DNA from: Nitrososphaerales archaeon TH5894
Lineage (GTDB): Archaea; Thermoproteota; Nitrososphaeria; Nitrososphaerales; Nitrososphaeraceae
NCBI GenBank assembly: GCA_014523485.1
Contig: JAATVK010000275.1
Location: 1-13,668 of the forward strand
Length of the DNA stretch: 13,668 nucleotides
Direction of reading: 5' to 3'
A model generated the notes under the pieces. That model worked only from the letters and a program-made list of their open reading frames with translations. It ran no database searches and was not told where the DNA came from. The position numbers and the translations under genes were made by a program. Within the stretch, counting starts at the first letter, position 1. Every line of letters starts with the position of its first letter. Positions 1 to 5,932 of this stretch are shown one piece after another.

Positions 1-2091
1 ATATCTATTAGCTATTTCTGTATAAAGAATTTCTTCTTTTGATGCTTTAATTAAATCTCGTGTAGAACCTCCTTTACTTCCTACTGGAAATAAGACATGA
101 ACTGGCGGCTTCATTTTTCTTTCGGCTGCTTTTTCTGGCCGCCCAACACGTACAGCTATTGATGAAGAAAATTTTGGTTTTAGTAAAAGGCCAGATATTC
201 TCATTATATAATCGATTGAAGAAATTATTTTATTTGATGATGATTCATTATTTATCGATGTATTACAAAGTAAAATAAATAAAGAGTTTATTTGATTGAT
301 TTCTGACAATTCTATAAATAGATTATTATTATAATTTTTTACTGAATGTGTTATACCTAAACGTTCAATTATATCTTTTAATATTCCATTATATTCAATT
401 GAAAATGATTCGTAATAATACTGATTATTAGTGGTAGTTTTTGTCATATTAAATATTAAATCAACATTCTTGTCAATGTCTGATTTTTTAAAGAATTCAT
501 TTCTTAATGAAATAATTTCATCCACTGATATTGATTCCCAATAGAAAGAATATTTGGGATGTAAAGGAATACTCAACATTTTACTAATTAAGAATGCTTC
601 TTTCAGTGTTGGAATTATTTCAATAGAATTATTTGCTAATTCAAATAATCGTTGTTTGTCAATATAATCTAAAATTTCATTAGTATATTTCTCATCAGTG
701 GAATAACTATTATTTGAAGAAATCTGCTTTATTTTCATTTGTAATTCTAATCCCCATATCTCTTCAACATAGGATGCAGGAAATAATTTTGCATTATTTT
801 CTAAGAAATCACCATAACTAACTAAAATATCTCCCAAATAAAGGATAGTAACAATTCTGTTTTGAATTTGGTGGGCATGTTCTATAGATGTAACATAAGT
901 TACAGTTCCGTCGTCTAGTTTCACTAAAGGAGGTTCTATTGAGTCAACTAATGCGATTGTTGCTGCTTTCCCAGGAATATCAATTTTAATTTGAGTTCCT
1001 ACTACTATTGCATAATTTAATAATATAGGAACAGTTGGATGAATCCCTATTGTGGAAAATCCTGTATTATAGCATCTACCATATCTTAACCTAAATCCAC
1101 CAATTTTATTAGACATTGACAAAACTGGTCTACCAGTTATTACTTCCGACATTCTATGGTGTATTGTATCGTCTTCACTAGAACCTTCTTTCTGTATTGC
1201 TCCTTTCAGTTCCTTAAGCCAATCCCATCCATCTAATCCTAAAGTATCTATTATTTTTAGTAATTTTCTACTTCTTCCAATTAAACCATCATTCATAACT
1301 CTTAGAGCACCACCACGTACTCTGTCTGTCTTGATCCTTTTCATTGCTCTATGGCCGACAATCTCTACTGGATCAGTATCTACTCCGTCTAATTCTACTG
1401 GTAAATTACTAATACATTTTATTACATCCTCATCTAAAATTTTAAATTGAAAGCTTCCAACTTCTCTTTCATATATACGTAATTCCTCTACAAATCGACC
1501 TGTCTCATCATCAAAGGAGTTGGCCTGATATTTACTTAACCCAACTGACTTTCTTACATGGTCTGCAATAAGCATTGTTAAGGCTGCTTCGGTTCCTCCA
1601 GCAGATCTAATTGGTCCGGCAAATGATATGGAAAGATATTGAGTACCATTAGAATTATACTTGATTTGTACATCTGATATCCCTTGTAAAGGTGCAACAG
1701 TTACTCCTTCTGTTACTATAGCAAGACTTACTCTAACTGCATTATCTAATCTAGTTGTCAAGTCATCATCGCTATATTTCCCTTGTGCAATTTCTTCCGA
1801 TATCTTTAATGCTGCCTTTTCTTTAGTTGTTTCAGATAATAAATTTCTTAATCTATTTGTAATATTGATATTATGCATTTTAGCAACTCTATCAGCTAAA
1901 TCATAGACTATTCTTGACTCAATTATTTCAGAAACATCAATACCTTGTGACCGTGCATTACTGGCTATTAGATAAATTTCATTTAAAAAGTTTAAGAGAG
2001 TATTATGATAGTTATTATAAAAAGGCGGTCTTTTTAAATTGCTTAACTCTTGAAGTGAGTTTTCATCTAAAAAATTATAATGAACATTCAT
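1..2091 (-). CDS. polC: DNA polymerase II (PolD) large subunit DP2, N-terminal part (3' end beyond window)
   Basis: This is the catalytic polymerase subunit of the archaeal replicative polymerase PolD, which works with the DP1 subunit. I translated 697 codons with no stop; the frame is open at base 1, so this is roughly the first 60 percent of a family usually about 1100-1200 residues long. Recognisable DP2 stretches are FAGPIRSAGGTEAA (157-170), RVRGGALRVMNDGLIGR (257-273), GGFRLRYGRCYNTGF (331-345) and VRVGRPEKAAERKMKPPVH (647-665). The catalytic aspartates lie further downstream, outside the window. The ATG at 2091-2089 is chosen because it shares an ATGA with the stop of the upstream GGGP synthase gene, so the two genes should be cotranscribed and translationally coupled. 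I see no intein in the visible part; known DP2 inteins sit further toward the C terminus. Confidence 0.95.
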   Translation of the reverse strand, partial: MNVHYNFLDENSLQELSNLKRPPFYNNYHNTLLNFLNEIYLIASNARSQGIDVSEIIESRIVYDLADRVAKMHNINITNRLRNLLSETTKEKAALKISEEIAQGKYSDDDLTTRLDNAVRVSLAIVTEGVTVAPLQGISDVQIKYNSNGTQYLSISFAGPIRSAGGTEAALTMLIADHVRKSVGLSKYQANSFDDETGRFVEELRIYEREVGSFQFKILDEDVIKCISNLPVELDGVDTDPVEIVGHRAMKRIKTDRVRGGALRVMNDGLIGRSRKLLKIIDTLGLDGWDWLKELKGAIQKEGSSEDDTIHHRMSEVITGRPVLSMSNKIGGFRLRYGRCYNTGFSTIGIHPTVPILLNYAIVVGTQIKIDIPGKAATIALVDSIEPPLVKLDDGTVTYVTSIEHAHQIQNRIVTILYLGDILVSYGDFLENNAKLFPASYVEEIWGLELQMKIKQISSNNSYSTDEKYTNEILDYIDKQRLFELANNSIEIIPTLKEAFLISKMLSIPLHPKYSFYWESISVDEIISLRNEFFKKSDIDKNVDLIFNMTKTTTNNQYYYESFSIEYNGILKDIIERLGITHSVKNYNNNLFIELSEINQINSLFILLCNTSINNESSSNKIISSIDYIMRISGLLLKPKFSSSIAVRVGRPEKAAERKMKPPVHVLFPVGSKGGSTRDLIKASKEEILYTEIANRY

Positions 2092-2825
2092 TTCCTTATA
2101 AATTGAATAATCTCAGAAAATTTCTTTTCCCAATTATTATCATTTTCAATCATTGTTCCTACTACTATAATATCAGCACCAGCATTAGCTATGTGTTTAG
2201 CAATTTCAGAGTCTCGAATGCCTCCACCTACAATTAATATACCCTCATAATATTTCCGCACTGATTTGACCATTTCTGGAGATATATGTTGGTTAGCACC
2301 TGAACCTGCCTCTAGATACAAGAATCGCATTCCAAGGTATTGTGCTGCCAGGGAATACATTATTGCCAAGTTAGGTTTATGAAAAGGAATACCCTTTGCT
2401 TGACCTACAAACCATGCAGTTGTTCCTTCACCAATTATCAGATATCCAGTAGGCAATGCTTCTAACTTGGATTTCTTTACCCCAATGGCTGCTAATGCTT
2501 GTGCCCCGGTGATAAAATATGGATTTTCAGAATTAAGTAATGACATAAATAATATAGCATCAGCATTTGGTGCAACTCCAGTGACATTTCCAGGAAATAA
2601 TATCACAGGGATAGTGATACTTTTTTTTATTTGTGATATTATTTTTGATAATTCAATTTGGTCGATTATAGATGAACCACCAATTAAAATTGCTGATGCA
2701 CCTAATTGTTCGACTTTTTTCGCTATTGAAATGACATCTTTAGGATTCTCTGAATCTATTAATGGAAAACATAAAGTACGATATCGTTTTATCTCATTTA
2801 AAATATAAGTTTCTATAGTATTCAA
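2088..2825 (-). CDS. Geranylgeranylglyceryl phosphate synthase (GGGPS)
   Basis: This cytosolic enzyme transfers a geranylgeranyl group from GGPP to sn-glycerol-1-phosphate, the first committed step of archaeal ether lipid synthesis. The 245-residue TIM barrel shows the family's phosphate and substrate motifs: LIDSE (22-26, usually LIDPD/E), IGGSS (48-52), FPGN (77-80), YLEAGSGA (170-177), GGGIRDSE (200-207) and VVGT (221-224). The start is TTG at 2825. It is forced because the codon just upstream is an in-frame TAA and the first internal Met is residue 94, well inside the barrel. It is the first gene of a two-gene unit with DP2 (4-bp ATGA overlap). The Pro-to-Ser change in the LIDP motif is unusual for the family but leaves the aspartate in place. 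The related PcrB enzymes use other prenyl donors; the archaeal context favours GGGPS. Confidence 0.93.
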   Translation of the reverse strand: MNTIETYILNEIKRYRTLCFPLIDSENPKDVISIAKKVEQLGASAILIGGSSIIDQIELSKIISQIKKSITIPVILFPGNVTGVAPNADAILFMSLLNSENPYFITGAQALAAIGVKKSKLEALPTGYLIIGEGTTAWFVGQAKGIPFHKPNLAIMYSLAAQYLGMRFLYLEAGSGANQHISPEMVKSVRKYYEGILIVGGGIRDSEIAKHIANAGADIIVVGTMIENDNNWEKKFSEIIQFIRK

Positions 2826-2840
2826 TTACTGTGGAACCAT

Positions 2841-2855
2841 ATTAAAGTATATTAA
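2841..2855 (-). promoter_or_regulatory. Likely TATA element of the GGGPS-DP2 operon
   Basis: On the minus strand the 15 bases read TTAATATACTTTAAT. They are centred about 23 nt before the TTG start, the position expected for a TATA box driving a leaderless or nearly leaderless transcript. Seen by eye only; the region is A+T rich, so the exact box is uncertain. Confidence 0.4.
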
Positions 2856-2907
2856 CTCCTAAAAAATATTTTTGGTTTTGATTTTATATATCCAGATCTT
2901 TTAGCAT

Positions 2908-2922
2908 ATAACTTTAAGTTAT
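2908..2922. repeat. 15-bp perfect palindrome in the divergent intergenic region
   Basis: ATAACTT-T-AAGTTAT reads the same on both strands around base 2915. It lies roughly midway between the divergent GGGPS-DP2 operon and the 3013 gene. The half-site resembles the AAGTTAT word repeated in the origin unwinding region at 4575-4642. It could be an operator, but a palindrome of this length can arise by chance in A+T-rich DNA. Confidence 0.3.
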
Positions 2923-2983
2923 TATAGTAAAATTAAGGATAAATAAAATTTTAACGACCAACTTATTATTAATTAGTTTAATC

Positions 2984-2996
2984 TTTTTATAATAAT
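2984..2996 (+). promoter_or_regulatory. TATA box for the gene at 3013
   Basis: TTTTTATAATAAT is centred about 23 nt before the ATG at 3013, which suggests a leaderless transcript. No Shine-Dalgarno-like sequence lies between the box and the ATG. Confidence 0.5.
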
Positions 2997-3012
2997 CTTT
3001 GAGTATACAAAT

Positions 3013-3405
3013 ATGTATAGTACTGATAGAAAAGATGGTTTAGAATTTAATGATCTTTTGAATCGACTTATTGAAAAAAATTTATTTACAAAGAAGCAAA
3101 TATCAATAATTTATAATAAAGTCAATCTTCATACTTCTAATGTTTCTAATAATCAATTGAGTGCTGGTGCTTATTATAGACAAGTTAAACAATGTAGGAA
3201 AAAATATGATAGATTCATTTATACAATACTATTGTTTCGATTATTAAATTTAATAGATAATACTTCAATACAAACTATCGAATCAATGGTTAATCAACTA
3301 GAGAAAATATCACGACATGACATTCATCACAATTCACCTGAAATTATTTTAAATGACATCATTATTGTCATAGAGGAAATACTAGGAAGGATTAATAAAA
3401 TCTAG
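3013..3405 (+). CDS. Small predominantly helical protein of unknown function
   Basis: I do not recognise a named family with certainty. The 130-residue protein is predicted by eye to be mostly alpha-helical, with no signal peptide. Its most distinctive part is the basic stretch LSAGAYYRQVKQCRKKYDRF (49-68), followed by a hydrophobic helix IYTILLFRLLNLID (69-82). The two together look like the recognition part of a small helix-turn-helix-like domain, and similar G-A-Y-Y-R-Q-V-K-Q motifs seem familiar to me from thaumarchaeal hypothetical proteins. The C-terminal helix (108-128) is rich in Ile and acidic residues. The start is the ATG with a well-placed TATA box. The gene is divergent from GGGPS-DP2 and precedes the membrane winged-helix gene by 58 bp, a gap that holds its own TATA-like element. 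A DNA-associated role is inferred from the basic patch and the origin-proximal location only. Confidence 0.8.
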   Translation: MYSTDRKDGLEFNDLLNRLIEKNLFTKKQISIIYNKVNLHTSNVSNNQLSAGAYYRQVKQCRKKYDRFIYTILLFRLLNLIDNTSIQTIESMVNQLEKISRHDIHHNSPEIILNDIIIVIEEILGRINKI

Positions 3406-3430
3406 TATGAAAATACATTCAAAATCGATA

Positions 3431-3444
3431 AAAATAAATATATT
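3431..3444 (+). promoter_or_regulatory. TATA box for the gene at 3464
   Basis: AAAATAAATATATT is centred about 26 nt before the TTG at 3464, the spacing expected for leaderless initiation. It suggests that this gene has its own promoter, separate from the 3013 gene. Confidence 0.45.
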
Positions 3445-3463
3445 GTGATATATGTGATATCAT

Positions 3464-4138
3464 TTGAATATAGGTTTGGATGTATTTTCTTTTATACTCA
3501 TAGGAACCTTTTTTATAATTGGATTTTTAATTTCCTATATTCTGAAAATACAGAAAACAACAGGTAGTAAGACAGTACCATTACAACAAGATAATAATTT
3601 AGAAATTATTGAGCTATTAGAGAATAAAAAACAATTACAAATTGATAATATTACACTTAAACTTAATGATATCCAAATAAAATTGGATTTACTAGAGGCT
3701 AAATTGTCATCTCAATCAGAAAATCGGCCTCACTATGGAAATACTAGTAACATCAATGAAAATATCACAAACAATCATAATCATGATAATACATCACAAC
3801 ATAATGAACTTAATGACATCACACATGAATCTTTATCCACAATATCATCCCCTGAAAAAACAAAAAGTAAATCCTTACTATCAAATGACAAACATACCAC
3901 TACTGAACACTATATATTGAAAATAATTTTAGAAGATTCATTAACTTCTAATGAAATAAAAAAAGCCATTGGTAAAACACGAGAACATACTTCACGACTT
4001 ATGAAAAAACTCTATGAACTTAAACTGGTAGATAGAGATACAACTACAAAACCATTTAAATATAAATTAACAGAACAAGGAAAAAAATACATTGGAGAAC
4101 AAGTTATAGATAAAGAAATTAACCAAGATAATTCATAA
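3464..4138 (+). CDS. Membrane-anchored winged-helix DNA-binding protein next to oriC
   Basis: The 224-residue protein has four visible parts. Residues 6-28 form a single hydrophobic segment (VFSFILIGTFFIIGFLISYI). Residues about 44-83 are heptad-like (LEIIELLENKKQLQIDNI onward) and probably form a coiled coil. Residues 84-146 are a polar Asn/His/Ser-rich linker. Residues 147-210 are a MarR/ArsR-like winged helix, with recognition helix KTREHTSRLMKKLYELKLV (171-189) and a wing ending in KYKLTEQGKKYI. The likely topology puts the DNA-binding domain in the cytoplasm, tethered to the membrane. The TTG at 3464 is the first start after an in-frame TGA at 3455-3457, and it keeps the membrane segment at the N terminus. 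The gene ends next to the replication origin. Its target is unknown: it could be an ordinary regulator, or it could bind the adjacent origin; the latter is inference from position. Confidence 0.78.
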   Translation: MNIGLDVFSFILIGTFFIIGFLISYILKIQKTTGSKTVPLQQDNNLEIIELLENKKQLQIDNITLKLNDIQIKLDLLEAKLSSQSENRPHYGNTSNINENITNNHNHDNTSQHNELNDITHESLSTISSPEKTKSKSLLSNDKHTTTEHYILKIILEDSLTSNEIKKAIGKTREHTSRLMKKLYELKLVDRDTTTKPFKYKLTEQGKKYIGEQVIDKEINQDNS

Positions 4139-4306
4139 AATTCATCATATGCTACGACACTTTAATAGATTGATTGACGACCAGATAAAAATCATTATTG
4201 TTCACATTAACATTAACCAATACCAGAAACATCAATGTTAACATCGTGATATGCATAAATAATATAGTTTTGTTAATAAAAAAAGTTATAATATAATGAA
4301 TAATTA

Positions 4307-4335
4307 TCTCCAGTAGAAATAAAGGGGTTAGATCA
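4307..4335 (+). repeat. Origin recognition box ORB1
   Basis: The core CAGTAGAAATAAAGGGGTT starts at 4311 and continues with AGATCA to 4335. It matches the archaeal ORB pattern CAnTGGAAAnnAAGGGG, with A in place of the first G of TGG. The 25-bp core is identical to ORB2, and over 29 bp there is one mismatch. The G-string points toward the A+T-rich block and cdc6. Confidence 0.88.
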
Positions 4336-4367
4336 ATGCTTATTAACAAACTTAACATACTTCTAAC

Positions 4368-4396
4368 TCTGCAGTAGAAATAAAGGGGTTAGATCA
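4368..4396 (+). repeat. Origin recognition box ORB2
   Basis: This second copy of the 25-bp ORB core (4372-4396) is in the same orientation as ORB1 and is offset by 61 bp, close to six helical turns, so both boxes face roughly the same side of the helix. The identity extends past the G-string into TTAGATCA, beyond the usual ORB consensus. A T7 run follows at 4401-4407. Confidence 0.88.
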
Positions 4397-4469
4397 TCCC
4401 TTTTTTTCAAAATTATATGTTATGCTTATTATTGTTATTATTTTGTTATTAGTAGGTTAACAACTCTGT

Positions 4470-4495
4470 CTCCCCCTTCATTTCTTTTCCACTTA
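4470..4495 (-). repeat. Inverted degenerate ORB-like site
   Basis: Read on the minus strand this contains AAGTGGAAA followed by AGAAATGAA and GGGGG. It has both ORB halves, but eight bases rather than four separate GAAA from the G-string. It lies on the left side of the A+T-rich block, in opposite orientation to ORB3 on the right side. It may be a weak or diverged initiator site, or a chance resemblance. Confidence 0.5.
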
Positions 4496-4574
4496 TAATA
4501 AAGAAATGAGTTTAATATTAGTTTGATAATATTATTAAAATAGTTTATAATATTTGATTTAGTACTTTAAATTA

Positions 4575-4642
4575 TTAAGTTAATAACATGTTAAGTTATA
4601 ATAACATATTAAGTTAATAACATGTCAAGTTATAATAACATG
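4575..4642. repeat. Alternating 16/18-bp A+T-rich repeats, candidate DNA unwinding element
   Basis: Four head-to-tail units alternate: TTAAGTTAATAACATG (4575-4590), TTAAGTTATAATAACATA (4591-4608), TTAAGTTAATAACATG (4609-4624) and TCAAGTTATAATAACATG (4625-4642). The higher-order period is 34 bp, repeated twice. The block lies between the inverted ORB-like site and ORB3 in the most A+T-rich part of the region, which fits a duplex unwinding element. Repeat-specific protein binding is possible but unproven. Confidence 0.75.
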
Positions 4643-4655
4643 TTAATATAAATTT
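4643..4655 (+). promoter_or_regulatory. Likely TATA element of cdc6
   Basis: TTAATATAAATTT is the best TATA-like word upstream of cdc6. A start point about 25 nt downstream would fall inside ORB3 and give a leader of roughly 30-40 nt. The closer TTTTATAT at 4690-4697 is too near the TTG to serve as TATA for a transcript that includes the start. Confidence 0.4.
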
Positions 4656-4660
4656 GAAAT

Positions 4661-4687
4661 ACAATGGAAAGTAAGGGGTAAGGGGGT
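4661..4687 (+). repeat. Origin recognition box ORB3, overlapping the cdc6 leader
   Basis: ACAATGGAAAGTAAGGGGT at 4661-4679 matches the archaeal ORB consensus, including an intact TGGAAA, and is followed directly by a second G-string, AAGGGGGT. It ends about 22 bp before the cdc6 TTG. Its position between the likely TATA box and the gene suggests that initiator bound here would affect cdc6 expression. Confidence 0.8.
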
Positions 4688-4708
4688 AATTTTATATGGT
4701 GAGTTATA

Positions 4709-5932
4709 TTGAGCGATGATATTTTAGATAATATATTTGAAAATGCAGTAAAAGGAAACTCGTTAATCAAAAATAGGAAAATCTTAACTATAGACTATAT
4801 TCCACAGAAATTACAATTTCGTGATGAAGAGACAACTACAATAGCTCAAACTTTAGCTGTATCTTTAAAAGGGGCTAGACCATCAAATTTATTGCTATTC
4901 GGTAAACCTGGAACAGGAAAAACTGCAGTAGTTAAAAATGTAATTAATAAGTTTAAAGAAAAATCAATAGACCTTGGGGTCGAAGTTATAGTCGTTTTTA
5001 TTAATACTAAAATAGCTAATACAGCTTATAAAGTTCTTTATGAAATCGCTGAAGAAATGAATATAAATAAAATAGATAAAAAAAATCAAGTTTATTTTAC
5101 CGGATTATCGCTTGGGGAAGCAACAAATAGAATTCTTGATTTCATTAAAAAAAGACAATTACATGTAATTTTTGTTATGGATGAAATCGATTCACTTGTT
5201 GACAAAAATGGTGACGATATACTTTATAACTTTACTCGAGCAAATGAACAATTTCAAGAAGTTGGTTTTATCAGTCTCATTGGAATATCAAATAGCTTAA
5301 CATTTAAGGATAAATTGGATCCTAGGGTGAGAAGTAGCTTAAGTGAAGAAGAGATTGTATTTAATCCATATAAAATCCATCAATTACAAAAGATATTATC
5401 TGAACGAGTTAAGTTAGCCTTTCATGATGATGTTGTCACAGAAGGAACAATAAATTTATGTGCAGCAATTGCAGGAAAAGATAACGGTGACGCTAGAAAA
5501 GCAATTGATTTGCTTCGTGTAGCAGCTGAAATAGCTGAAATAGATAAAGATACAAAAGTATATGAAAAATATATTCGTCTAGCACAACATAAAATAGAAA
5601 AAGATACCAATTTTGAAATAATTAAAAATTCTACTACTCATACTAAAATTGTTTTACTGGCAATAGCGAAATCAAAAAACGGAAATACTGGAGAAGTTTA
5701 TGAAATTTATTCCTCATTATGTAAACATATAGATAGTGAATCACTTACACAACGTAGAATAACTCAAATTATAAATGAACTTGATCAACTCGGTTTAATT
5801 TCGACTAATATTGTTAACCAAGGTAGATATGGTCGCTCTCAAAAAATCAAGATTACCATTCCCATTTCTACACTTAAAGAAGCCTTATTCGATGATCATC
5901 TACTATCTACAATAACAACAACTATTGACTAA
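4709..5932 (+). CDS. cdc6: Orc1/Cdc6 replication initiator AAA+ ATPase
   Basis: This initiator binds ORBs, melts the origin and helps load the MCM helicase. The 407-residue protein has the full AAA+ set: Walker A GKPGTGKT (65-72), Walker B FVMDEID (155-161), sensor 1 GISNS (192-196), the arginine-containing LDPRVRSSL segment (203-211) and sensor 2 GDARKA (260-265). A C-terminal winged-helix domain (about 307-390) follows, with a Gly/Arg wing QGRYGRSQK (371-379) of the kind that contacts ORB DNA. The start is TTG at 4709: an in-frame TGA lies at 4700-4702, and the first internal Met is residue 117, beyond Walker A, so TTG is essentially forced. The gene directly follows the ORB-bearing region and its 3' end overlaps the convergent DP1 gene by 11 bp. 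Length and domain order are normal for the family. Orc1-type and Cdc6-type paralogues cannot be told apart here. Confidence 0.97.
   Translation: MSDDILDNIFENAVKGNSLIKNRKILTIDYIPQKLQFRDEETTTIAQTLAVSLKGARPSNLLLFGKPGTGKTAVVKNVINKFKEKSIDLGVEVIVVFINTKIANTAYKVLYEIAEEMNINKIDKKNQVYFTGLSLGEATNRILDFIKKRQLHVIFVMDEIDSLVDKNGDDILYNFTRANEQFQEVGFISLIGISNSLTFKDKLDPRVRSSLSEEEIVFNPYKIHQLQKILSERVKLAFHDDVVTEGTINLCAAIAGKDNGDARKAIDLLRVAAEIAEIDKDTKVYEKYIRLAQHKIEKDTNFEIIKNSTTHTKIVLLAIAKSKNGNTGEVYEIYSSLCKHIDSESLTQRRITQIINELDQLGLISTNIVNQGRYGRSQKIKITIPISTLKEALFDDHLLSTITTTID

Larger units (their letters stand above)
4139..4708. other. Putative chromosomal replication origin (oriC)
   Basis: This 570-bp stretch contains no credible gene. 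It carries three same-strand ORB-type sites (4307, 4368 and 4661), one inverted degenerate ORB-like site (4470-4495), a very A+T-rich block (about 22 G/C in the 165 bases 4496-4660) with internal repeats, and the cdc6 start at its right end. In Sulfolobus and Pyrococcus, Orc1/Cdc6 binds ORBs made of a CCAnTGGAAAC-type half and a downstream G-string, beside the initiator gene; the arrangement here matches that pattern. The left third (4139-4306) holds no clear ORB, only a 10-bp palindrome ATGTTAACAT at 4235-4244 and repeated ACATTAAC words. Origin function is inferred from motif content and context. Confidence 0.88.

Noticed and set aside
1..2091. Possible intein in DP2
   Set aside because: The visible 697 codons read through as continuous DP2-like sequence with no splicing-type insert; the usual insertion sites are beyond the window.
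1661..2237. Plus-strand frames antisense to DP2 and GGGPS
   Set aside because: They lie on the opposite strand of strongly conserved coding sequence and carry no recognisable domains.
4152..4358. Hydrophobic 68-residue minus-strand reading frame in the origin region
   Set aside because: It spans ORB1, is compositionally just A+T-rich sequence read as Leu/Ile/Phe, and has no family resemblance or convincing promoter.
4307..4396. Two identical repeats 61 bp apart as a minimal CRISPR
   Set aside because: The repeats match the archaeal ORB consensus with its G-string, a third diverged copy exists, there is no cas gene or leader, and the context is an origin.
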